Positions 58,088 to 64,000 of a stretch of DNA of 64,000 nt are shown here, piece after piece. Where the stretch lies: the NCBI GenBank assembly GCA_016711805.1, contig JADJSH010000001.1, positions 372,001 through 436,000 on the forward strand. Direction: 5' to 3'. Position 1 is the first letter of the stretch, and the number at the start of each line of letters is the position of its first letter. The position numbers were made by a program, and so were the translations under genes. Source of the DNA: Bacteroidota bacterium (GTDB lineage: Bacteria > Bacteroidota > Bacteroidia > B-17B0 > Aurantibacillaceae). The notes beneath the pieces were generated by a model. The model worked only from the letters and a program-made list of their open reading frames with translations. It had not been told where the DNA came from and ran no database searches.

Positions 58088-58375
58088 ATGTCAGATAATC
58101 AAGGCCCAGTTTGGGAAATATTTTTACAAAAAAAAGCAGGGCAACCTTTTGTACACTGCGGAAGTTTACATGCGTTTGATAAAGAAATGGCTTTGCAAAA
58201 TGCAAGAGATTTATACACTCGTCGTGGAGAAGGCGTTTCGATTTGGGCAGTACCATCTAATGCTATTGTAGCGAGTAGTCCAGAAGATATCGGGTCTTTC
58301 TTCGAGCCTTCAAACGATAAAGTATATCGTCATCCTACGTTTTATCAAATTCCGGATGCTATTGGGCATATGTAA
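58088..58375 (+). CDS. paaB: 1,2-phenylacetyl-CoA epoxidase subunit B
   Basis: A 95-residue accessory subunit of the epoxidase, required for activity. The typical content is visible: GPVWEIFLQKKAGQPFVHCG, then HAFDKEMALQNARDLYTRRG and GVSIWAVPSNAI. The ATG at 58088 gives the standard length. An ATG further upstream in frame (57983) would place it inside paaA and is not preferred. Confidence 0.94.
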   Translation: MSDNQGPVWEIFLQKKAGQPFVHCGSLHAFDKEMALQNARDLYTRRGEGVSIWAVPSNAIVASSPEDIGSFFEPSNDKVYRHPTFYQIPDAIGHM

Positions 58376-58449
58376 TTTTTAGACAGAAGATACAAGACTT
58401 AAGATATAAGACTTGTTTATCTTATCATCAAAAATTTAATTACTAAAAA

Positions 58450-58480
58450 AATCTGCGGTAATTTGCGAAATCTGCGGGAC
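58450..58480 (+). repeat. Short intergenic repeat (CTGCGG family) before paaC
   Basis: The spacer ahead of paaC reads as stacked TCTGCGG / TTTGCG words ending eight bases before the ATG. It belongs with the copies at 7710-7749 and 59715-59764. Confidence 0.5.
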
Positions 58481-58487
58481 AAACAAA

Positions 58488-59246
58488 ATGACAACACAAG
58501 AAGCATTATTTAATTATACATTACGATTAGGAGATACTAACTTAATTTTAGCACAACGTTTAAGTGAGTGGACAGGCCACGGTCCTTTTTTAGAAGAAGA
58601 TCTAGCTTTAACTAACATTGCTCTTGACATTACAGGCGCAGCAAAATCATTATTAGAATATGCTTCAACGATTGAAAATAAAGGCAGAAGCGCCGATGAT
58701 TTAGCTTATTTCAGAAATGATAGACAGTTTTTTAATGCCCAAATAACAGAACAACCAAATGGCGATTATGCCAAAACCATTGCTCGTCAAGCAATCATGG
58801 ACTGTTTTGATTATTATTTTTTTACAGAATTAGCAAAAAGTAAAGACGAAACTTTAGCTGGCATTGCCCAAAAATCAATTAAAGAAGTAACCTATCATTT
58901 ACGTCATACTTCATCTTGGTTAGAACGTTTTGGTGATGGTACTGAAGAAAGTCATAATAAAGCACAAACTGCAATTAACCAATTATGGCAATATACTGGT
59001 GAGTTATTTGAAATGACTGAAGTTGATGAAATTTCATTAAAAGAAGGTATCGCTGTTGATTTGAATTTAGTGAAAGCCAAATGGGAAAAACACATGGCTG
59101 ATTTATTAGCAAAATGTACTTTAACACAACCAGAAAATGTATTTATGCAAACTGGTAGCCGCACAGGAATTCATACAGAGCATTTGGCTTTTATTTTAGC
59201 AGAGATGCAAGCTTTGCCAAGAATGTATCCTGATGCTAAATGGTAA
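58488..59246 (+). CDS. paaC: 1,2-phenylacetyl-CoA epoxidase subunit C
   Basis: A 252-residue structural subunit paralogous to PaaA that forms the heterodimer core. Recognisable LRLGDTNLILAQRLSEWTGH and ALDITGAAKSLLEYA, and the ending FILAEMQALPRMYPDAKW. It lies 112 bases after paaB. Confidence 0.94.
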   Translation: MTTQEALFNYTLRLGDTNLILAQRLSEWTGHGPFLEEDLALTNIALDITGAAKSLLEYASTIENKGRSADDLAYFRNDRQFFNAQITEQPNGDYAKTIARQAIMDCFDYYFFTELAKSKDETLAGIAQKSIKEVTYHLRHTSSWLERFGDGTEESHNKAQTAINQLWQYTGELFEMTEVDEISLKEGIAVDLNLVKAKWEKHMADLLAKCTLTQPENVFMQTGSRTGIHTEHLAFILAEMQALPRMYPDAKW

Positions 59247-59262
59247 TTTTAATTTATTTTGT

Positions 59263-59607
59263 ATGAAATTATTTTATGTACTAATTTTTGTTTGCATCAG
59301 TGCTTTAAGTTTTTCGCAAGGCGATAGAACCGAAAAAATAAAAATTACAAAATCACTATTTTCGAAAGTAAAAACTTTACAAGAATTACTGCCTTCTATA
59401 CCTAAAGAATGTCCTGTCTCTGAATATCAATTTGCAATTGACACTCCTGAATCAAAAAGGAACATCAAAATGAAAAGCAATGAAATTACTGGCGACATAA
59501 AATCAATTGTGAAAGAGATGAAAGGTGGGCAAAAAATATTTATCGAAAATATTAAATCAGATTGCAAAACAGAATTTAAGAAAAACTATATATTAGTGAT
59601 TATCTAA
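59263..59607 (+). CDS. Small exported protein with GldM C-terminal-like domain
   Basis: A 114-residue protein from ATG 59263 (an earlier TTG at 59233 is in frame but lacks support) with a signal peptide cleaved near LSFSQ (about 19). The rest resembles the C-terminal Ig-like domain of GldM/PorM: the pairing ITGDIKSIVKEMKGGQKIFI with ENIKSDC matches the domain's loop-strand pattern. GldM is a T9SS core motor component, and here only the last domain-like part is present. Sits between paaC and a small membrane peptide, in a phenylacetate cluster where such a protein is not expected. Confidence 0.55.
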   Translation: MKLFYVLIFVCISALSFSQGDRTEKIKITKSLFSKVKTLQELLPSIPKECPVSEYQFAIDTPESKRNIKMKSNEITGDIKSIVKEMKGGQKIFIENIKSDCKTEFKKNYILVII

Positions 59608-59714
59608 TGAGCTTTAAAGAATCCTGGAAAAAAATATCGCCATACTTTGTAGATATTTGGCAATACATTGTGATTATCATCATCATGATTATTGCGGCTA
59701 TATTTATTTTATAA
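59607..59714 (+). CDS. Small single-pass membrane peptide (35 aa)
   Basis: ATG at 59607 overlaps the preceding stop (TAATG). The peptide starts MSFKESWKKISPYFVDIWQ and continues as one hydrophobic helix rich in isoleucine (about 20-35). Overlap, basic N-terminus and helix support a real, co-translated small protein. No family recognised. Confidence 0.6.
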   Translation: MSFKESWKKISPYFVDIWQYIVIIIIMIIAAIFIL

Positions 59715-59764
59715 TTACCCAATACTCTCTGCGCAAAAAATCTCTGTGATCTTTGCGGTTAAAA
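59715..59764 (+). repeat. Short intergenic repeat (TTTGCG family) before paaD
   Basis: CTCTGCGC and CTCTGTGATC words, ending CTTTGCGGTTAAAA at 59751-59764, one base before the ATG. The same 14-mer is at 7736-7749. Confidence 0.55.
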
Positions 59765-59765
59765 T

Positions 59766-60254
59766 ATGAAAACCAAAGAAGACATACTTTCATTACTTTC
59801 TGAAATTCCTGATCCAGAAATTCCAGTCATTTCTATCATCGAATTAGGCGTTATTAGAGATATTAATATTACTGACGAGACGTCAATTACTTTAAAAATC
59901 ACGCCTACCTACTCTGGCTGCCCAGCCATGAAACAGATAGAAGATGATGTGCGAAAAAAATTGACAGAAAATGGGTTCACCAAGATCACGATTAACACAA
60001 TTTTCTCTCCACCTTGGACAACCGATTGGATTACATCCGAAGCCAAAGAAAAACTAAGAATTTACGGCATTGCACCACCTGAGCATAGCACCGAAGACAA
60101 AAGCTGGCTAACTGGTAAAACAAAAAATATCGCTTGTCCCCGCTGCAAATCTCAAAACACCAAATTAATTTCTCAATTTGGCAGCACTGCCTGTAAAGCT
60201 TTACATCAATGTGAAGATTGTTTGGAGCCCTTTGATTATTTCAAATGCATCTGA
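59766..60254 (+). CDS. paaD: 1,2-phenylacetyl-CoA epoxidase subunit D (PaaD/PaaJ, MIP18-like)
   Basis: A 162-residue protein of the MIP18/DUF59 family that helps mature the epoxidase's di-iron or Fe-S centre. DUF59 start EIPDPEIPVISIIELGVIRD and CPAMKQIEDDVR, then a C-terminal zinc ribbon with CPRCKSQNTK and CEDCLEPFDYFKC. Length and order match PaaD. Last epoxidase gene of the plus-strand run. Confidence 0.93.
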   Translation: MKTKEDILSLLSEIPDPEIPVISIIELGVIRDINITDETSITLKITPTYSGCPAMKQIEDDVRKKLTENGFTKITINTIFSPPWTTDWITSEAKEKLRIYGIAPPEHSTEDKSWLTGKTKNIACPRCKSQNTKLISQFGSTACKALHQCEDCLEPFDYFKCI

Positions 60255-60321
60255 TTTTTTCGACTAAACTTAATTTTTATATTACGAAATAAGTATTATC
60301 TTAGCTTAAAGTATTTTGAGC

Positions 60322-61827
60322 ATGGTAAGTAAATCCTTTTTCAACCTCATCGTCAATAATTTTTTAGAACATGTTTTTGTTTTAAATAAAAAACGTGAAA
60401 TTATTTTTCAAACGTCAAATAACAGTTCATTATTAGGTTATAGCGACGAAGAAATCTTAAAAGATGGATTCCAATCCTTATTTATTAATCCTCTTTTTTT
60501 ATTTGATGAAGCGTTGGATAAAGCCATGAAATATGGCGAATATTACAATACAGAAAACTTTAAACACAAAACTAAAAAATTCATCAATATTGCTTTCCGA
60601 ATTTTATATCAAGAAGATGAAGCTAACAGCGAATCGTATTTTGTGTTCTATTTACGTGATAATACCCAACAAAATTTAGTACGGAAAGATATCATTAAAA
60701 AAAGTTTGACGATTGAAAATCTTGCTAAATCTCGTAAAATTAGAGATGGCCAATTGAATGAAGCTATTTATGAAATACTAGAATCATCCTCAAGAGCTAT
60801 GCAAACTACACGGGTAAATGCATGGTTATTTGATACCGAAAAAACTCAAATCCAATGTATTGGAAATTTTGATGCCCGAGAAAACAAACTAGTACCACAA
60901 ACAGCATTGCCTCGTATTGCTATGCCTTTGTATTTTAGTTTATTTGAAACCGAAAAAATAATCATCACTCGAAATACACTAACGGAAACTAAAACCGCAG
61001 AGCTTTATGAATTTTATTTAAAGCCACATGATATTCAATCCCTGATGGATGTTCCAGTTAGGATTGAAGGAGAAATGGTTGGCGTTATTTGTTTTGAAAA
61101 CGTTGGATGTCCCCGAGAGTGGACTTTGCAAGAACAAAAATATGGCTTAGTTGCTGCACAAATGCTATCATTAACTATAGAATCTTATAATAAGCAATTA
61201 GCAAAACAAGCTTTAGAATTAGCGTTAGACGAAAAAAATATTTTGTTGCAAGAAGTGAATCATCGTGTGAAAAATAATTTAAGTATTGTAGCAAGTTTAA
61301 TGAATTTACAAAGCGAGAAATCAAATGATGATTATCATAAACAATTATTTATGGAATGCCGTAATCGTTTAGATTCTATTGCCGCGGTTCATGAATTAAT
61401 TTATAAAGCAAAATCCTATTCTCATATTAATTTTAAAGAATACCTCAACCAAATTATTGAACATATTTCTGATTCATATAAGTCCTTTGAGCATATTAAA
61501 ATCATAAAAGGCATTACGGAAGTTGATATAGATATTTCGGCAGCTATTCCTTTAGCTTTAATCGTTAACGAATTAATTACCAACGCCTATAAACATGCTT
61601 TTACCAACAAAAAAGAAGGCGCAATCGAAATTTTATTAGTTGAAAATAACAAACAAGTGTTTTTAACCATTAAAGATAATGGGCAAGGATTTGACAAAAC
61701 AGTTATTCCTAAAAATTCTATTGGAATGGATATTTTAGGTGGCTTAATTGAACAAATTAATGGTACTTGTAATTTAACCAGCGACGAAAAAGGAACTCAA
61801 TATAAAATTTCGTTTTCCAAAAAATAA
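60322..61827 (+). CDS. Sensor histidine kinase with PAS, GAF and HisKA_2 domains
   Basis: About 501 residues from ATG 60322 (a TTG at 60316 is the in-frame alternative). A PAS-like domain (about 10-115), a GAF domain (about 145-285, VPVRIEGEMVGVICFENVG), a HisKA_2 dimerisation domain with phospho-acceptor His314 in EVNHRVKNNLSIVASLMNLQ, and a HATPase domain (N box NELITNAYKHAF, G box DNGQGFD). No transmembrane segment, so cytoplasmic. No response regulator lies beside it. Position between paaD and paaG hints at a link to aromatic catabolism, unproven. Confidence 0.9.
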   Translation: MVSKSFFNLIVNNFLEHVFVLNKKREIIFQTSNNSSLLGYSDEEILKDGFQSLFINPLFLFDEALDKAMKYGEYYNTENFKHKTKKFINIAFRILYQEDEANSESYFVFYLRDNTQQNLVRKDIIKKSLTIENLAKSRKIRDGQLNEAIYEILESSSRAMQTTRVNAWLFDTEKTQIQCIGNFDARENKLVPQTALPRIAMPLYFSLFETEKIIITRNTLTETKTAELYEFYLKPHDIQSLMDVPVRIEGEMVGVICFENVGCPREWTLQEQKYGLVAAQMLSLTIESYNKQLAKQALELALDEKNILLQEVNHRVKNNLSIVASLMNLQSEKSNDDYHKQLFMECRNRLDSIAAVHELIYKAKSYSHINFKEYLNQIIEHISDSYKSFEHIKIIKGITEVDIDISAAIPLALIVNELITNAYKHAFTNKKEGAIEILLVENNKQVFLTIKDNGQGFDKTVIPKNSIGMDILGGLIEQINGTCNLTSDEKGTQYKISFSKK

Positions 61828-61849
61828 ATCCCAATTTTAGTTCATTGTC

Positions 61850-62017
61850 TTAACCACATAGACACATAGTGAATGTAAAAGTTATTGTTTTATAAATAAA
61901 AAAAACAGTAATTTTAACACCATAACTATGTGTTTGAAGCTACGCTTCAAAACTATAAAAGATTAAAACAACCAATATTTGTAAAACCCATTTAAACCTA
62001 TGTTTCTATGTGGTTAA
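61850..62017. repeat. 168-bp element with 20-bp terminal inverted repeats
   Basis: Left arm 61850-61869 (TTAACCACATAGACACATAG) and right arm 61998-62017, whose complement differs at one base in 20. The centre holds a palindrome TTTGAAGC-TAC-GCTTCAAA at 61933-61951. Located between the kinase gene and paaG. No transposase; MITE-like. Confidence 0.7.
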
Positions 62018-62044
62018 AAAACATAGAAAATAAAAAGACCTATT

Positions 62045-62821
62045 ATGAGCTACATACTTTCTCAATTACAAGATAAAGTCATGGTTATTACTTTAAACCG
62101 TGCAGATAAATTCAATAGTTTTAATCGCGAAATGGCTTTGGAACTTCAAAGCGTTTTAGATAAAGCAGAAGCTGATGATAATGTTAGAGCCATTGTATTA
62201 ACTGGAACTGGCAAAGCTTTTTGTGCAGGTCAAGATTTAGCAGAAGCTATTGACCCTAACGGGCCAGGCATAGCAAAAATTGTGGATGAGCATTACAATC
62301 CAATTATTTTAAGAATCCGTAAAATTGAAAAACCAATTATTGCTGCGGTTAATGGTGTTGCAGCTGGAGCAGGAGCAAATATTGCATTGGCTTGCGATAT
62401 TGTAACCGCTACAAACTCTGCTTCTTTTATTCAAGCATTTAGTAAAATTGGTTTAATACCAGATAGCGGCGGAACGTTTTTCTTACCTCGTTTAGTTGGT
62501 TTTCAAAGAGCAACGGCTTTAATGATGACTGGCGACAAAGTAATGGCAACCGAAGCTCAACAAATGGGTATGCTTTATAAAGTATTTGCTGATGAAACCT
62601 TTATGACGGATGTTTTAGCTTTTGCAAATACATTAGCCAATATGCCAACAAAAGCAATGGGCTTAACTAAGCGTTTATTAAACGAAAGCTTATTTAACAC
62701 ACACGATAAACAATTAGCACGCGAAGGTATTATACAAGTAGATGCGGCATCTACCTCAGATTACGCCGAAGGTGTAAATGCTTTTTTAGAAAAGCGCAAG
62801 CCTGAGTTTAAAGGAAAATAA
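62045..62821 (+). CDS. paaG: 2-(1,2-epoxy-1,2-dihydrophenyl)acetyl-CoA isomerase PaaG
   Basis: A 258-residue crotonase-fold enzyme that isomerises the ring-1,2-epoxide to oxepin-CoA. The oxyanion-hole motifs are AFCAGQDLAEA (about 57-67) and NGVAAGAGANIALACDI (about 107-123), and the catalytic aspartate sits in GLIPDSGGTFF, matching E. coli PaaG. An enoyl-CoA hydratase such as PaaF is the alternative, but the sequence follows PaaG closely from the start to the KRKPEFKGK end. Last paa gene, followed by a terminator. Confidence 0.9.
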   Translation: MSYILSQLQDKVMVITLNRADKFNSFNREMALELQSVLDKAEADDNVRAIVLTGTGKAFCAGQDLAEAIDPNGPGIAKIVDEHYNPIILRIRKIEKPIIAAVNGVAAGAGANIALACDIVTATNSASFIQAFSKIGLIPDSGGTFFLPRLVGFQRATALMMTGDKVMATEAQQMGMLYKVFADETFMTDVLAFANTLANMPTKAMGLTKRLLNESLFNTHDKQLAREGIIQVDAASTSDYAEGVNAFLEKRKPEFKGK

Positions 62822-62836
62822 TCTCTTTTTATATTC

Positions 62837-62877
62837 AACCCTGCCAGCGTTTAGAATACTGGCAGGGTTTTGTTTTT
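62837..62877 (+). terminator. Intrinsic terminator after paaG
   Basis: AACCCTGCCAG (62837-62847) pairs perfectly with CTGGCAGGGTT (62859-62869) around an 11-base loop, followed by a T-rich tract. Confidence 0.9.
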
Positions 62878-62961
62878 CCAATACGTTATTAAACCTCCTA
62901 TTGTTTACAATTTTTTTGTATCCCACACCTTAAAAGTCGTTATAACCTTAATTTTACTGTT

Positions 62962-64000
62962 ATGAAGGCATACAAACTCTTATTTATTTCCTTTCTTTTT
63001 TTAAGCTTCTCAGCTTTTGCACAACCTAAAAAAGAATACTACGATAGTGAACAATTAAAACTAAAATCCGAATCTAATATTGTAAAAGGTATGCCTCATG
63101 GACGCCATGTAGAATATTACAAAAATGGCAACGTATCTCGAAAAGGTTCATTTTACAACGGAAAAGAAGATAGTACGTGGTATTTTTATTATGAAAATAA
63201 AGTTTTAAAAGCTATCGAAAATTACAATCGAGGCAAAAAAAACGGGCACAATTATTACTATTCTAAAACTGGTGAGTTAGCTCAGGAAACCGTTTTTAAT
63301 CAAAATTTACCTGATAGTATTTGGACATCGTACCACGAAAACAAAACGGTAAAAAGTCGTGAATCCTTTGCCAAAGGAAAAAAATCAGGTGATTGGTTAT
63401 ATTATTTTGATAACGGACAATTAGAAAGTTCTGGAAAATTTGAAAATGATTTAAAAGAAGGCGAAGTAAAAACCTTTTATAAAAACGGAAAACCTGCTTC
63501 TGTTTCCGCATTTTGTAAAGGCAAACCCTGCGGAAAGATTATTGAATATTACGAAAATGGTCAACAAAAATTAGAAAAAGAATACGTGGATTCTGTTGCT
63601 TTTGCTATTCACAATATGTGGAATGAATTAGGAAAACAAATTATTACAAATGGTTCCGGAACCATTACAGCACAATACAACAGTGGAATTATTAAAGCTC
63701 AAGGTGCCTATAAAGAAGGTTTTATGAATGGCTTATGGCGCTACTTTCATCCTAACGGAGAATTGGACTATGAAGCTAATTATGAAAAAGGCGTATTGGA
63801 TGGTTTCTACTCTTCTTACTACCAAAATCATAAAGAAAAAAGCGAAGGCTGGTTTGTAAATGGAAAGAAAAACGGTCTCTGGAAATTCTTTACCGAAAAA
63901 GGGGAAAAAGAAATGGAAGGGACGTTGAAAGATGGCCTACGAAACGATAAATGGACTTACTATTACAGTAATGGCAATAAAGAATCGGAAGGTTATTTTT
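62962..64000 (+). CDS. MORN/YwqK-repeat exported protein, 3' partial
   Basis: ATG at 62962 opens 346 codons without a stop to the window edge. A signal peptide (cleavage near SAFAQ, about 21) is followed by many ~22-residue repeats of the MORN/YwqK type (WYFYYENKV, KNGHNYYYSKTGEL, GDWLYYFDNGQLESSG, GLWRYFHPNGELDYE). Such repeats form a beta-solenoid-like surface. Database names calling it a YwqK antitoxin are historical. The role is unknown; it is the exported protein next to the paa cluster but with its own upstream region. Confidence 0.85.
   Translation, partial: MKAYKLLFISFLFLSFSAFAQPKKEYYDSEQLKLKSESNIVKGMPHGRHVEYYKNGNVSRKGSFYNGKEDSTWYFYYENKVLKAIENYNRGKKNGHNYYYSKTGELAQETVFNQNLPDSIWTSYHENKTVKSRESFAKGKKSGDWLYYFDNGQLESSGKFENDLKEGEVKTFYKNGKPASVSAFCKGKPCGKIIEYYENGQQKLEKEYVDSVAFAIHNMWNELGKQIITNGSGTITAQYNSGIIKAQGAYKEGFMNGLWRYFHPNGELDYEANYEKGVLDGFYSSYYQNHKEKSEGWFVNGKKNGLWKFFTEKGEKEMEGTLKDGLRNDKWTYYYSNGNKESEGYF

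Overview
The window is low-GC, densely packed chromosomal DNA of a Bacteroidota bacterium with a type IX secretion system (T9SS). The evidence is gliding-associated C-terminal (CHU_C) domains, a PorP/SprF protein, a PorE-like OmpA protein, GldA, a T9SS type A sorting tail, a GWxTD protein, an OstA-like protein and TAnnTTTG-type -7 promoter elements. I cannot name the genus. No rRNA, tRNA, CRISPR, phage or transposase gene is visible.

Layout. Bases 1-4007 hold a T9SS surface module: a PKD/CHU_C adhesin tail, a PorP/SprF protein and a PorE-like protein. A bidirectional terminator follows, then rsgA (-), a GC-rich 226-bp palindromic repeat (copy A), gldA, an aldehyde dehydrogenase, an aldo/keto reductase, a CoA transferase, purT and two small exported proteins. 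Repeat copy B (12280-12519) precedes a tightly overlapped minus-strand set (plsC, gatC, GNAT). Next come an ABC ATPase and a SixA-like phosphatase. From 15.4 to 22.6 kb a minus-strand block encodes a ClC channel, an amino acid permease, a Wzy/GT-C-like membrane protein, a GNAT enzyme, a beta-propeller protein and a PAP2 phosphatase. Bases 22.8-30.6 kb carry purH and a rod-shape set (mreB, a frameshifted barrel gene, mreC, mreD, PBP2, rodA). Bases 31-34.8 kb hold a CorC-like protein, a GWxTD lipoprotein, a heavy-metal-domain lipoprotein and a polysaccharide deacetylase.

Bases 34993-41961 are a giant repetitive adhesin gene, about 2322 codons, with a C-type lectin-like domain and a CHU_C tail. 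An in-frame TAA at codon 251 interrupts it. Then come rlmD (frameshifted), an OstA-like gene, a T9SS-exported LamG-like gene (frameshifted in the signal peptide), fabG, a VWA protein, a TlpA/porin-like/Omp28 trio, hisS and a small exported protein. The right end is a phenylacetate catabolic cluster: paaE diverges from paaABC, followed by a GldM-C-terminal-like small protein, a 35-residue membrane peptide, paaD, a HisKA_2 sensor kinase and paaG. The last gene is a MORN/YwqK-repeat protein cut by the window edge.

The points most worth a second look are: (i) the two copies of the palindromic repeat, which lie in opposite orientation but have loop segments in the same orientation, and which carry a hairpin at the same place built from unrelated stem sequences; (ii) four disrupted genes, two of them at homopolymer tracts, which could be phase variation, pseudogenes or assembly error; (iii) a 168-bp element with 20-bp terminal inverted repeats upstream of paaG; and (iv) a GldM-like domain and a sensor kinase embedded in the phenylacetate cluster.
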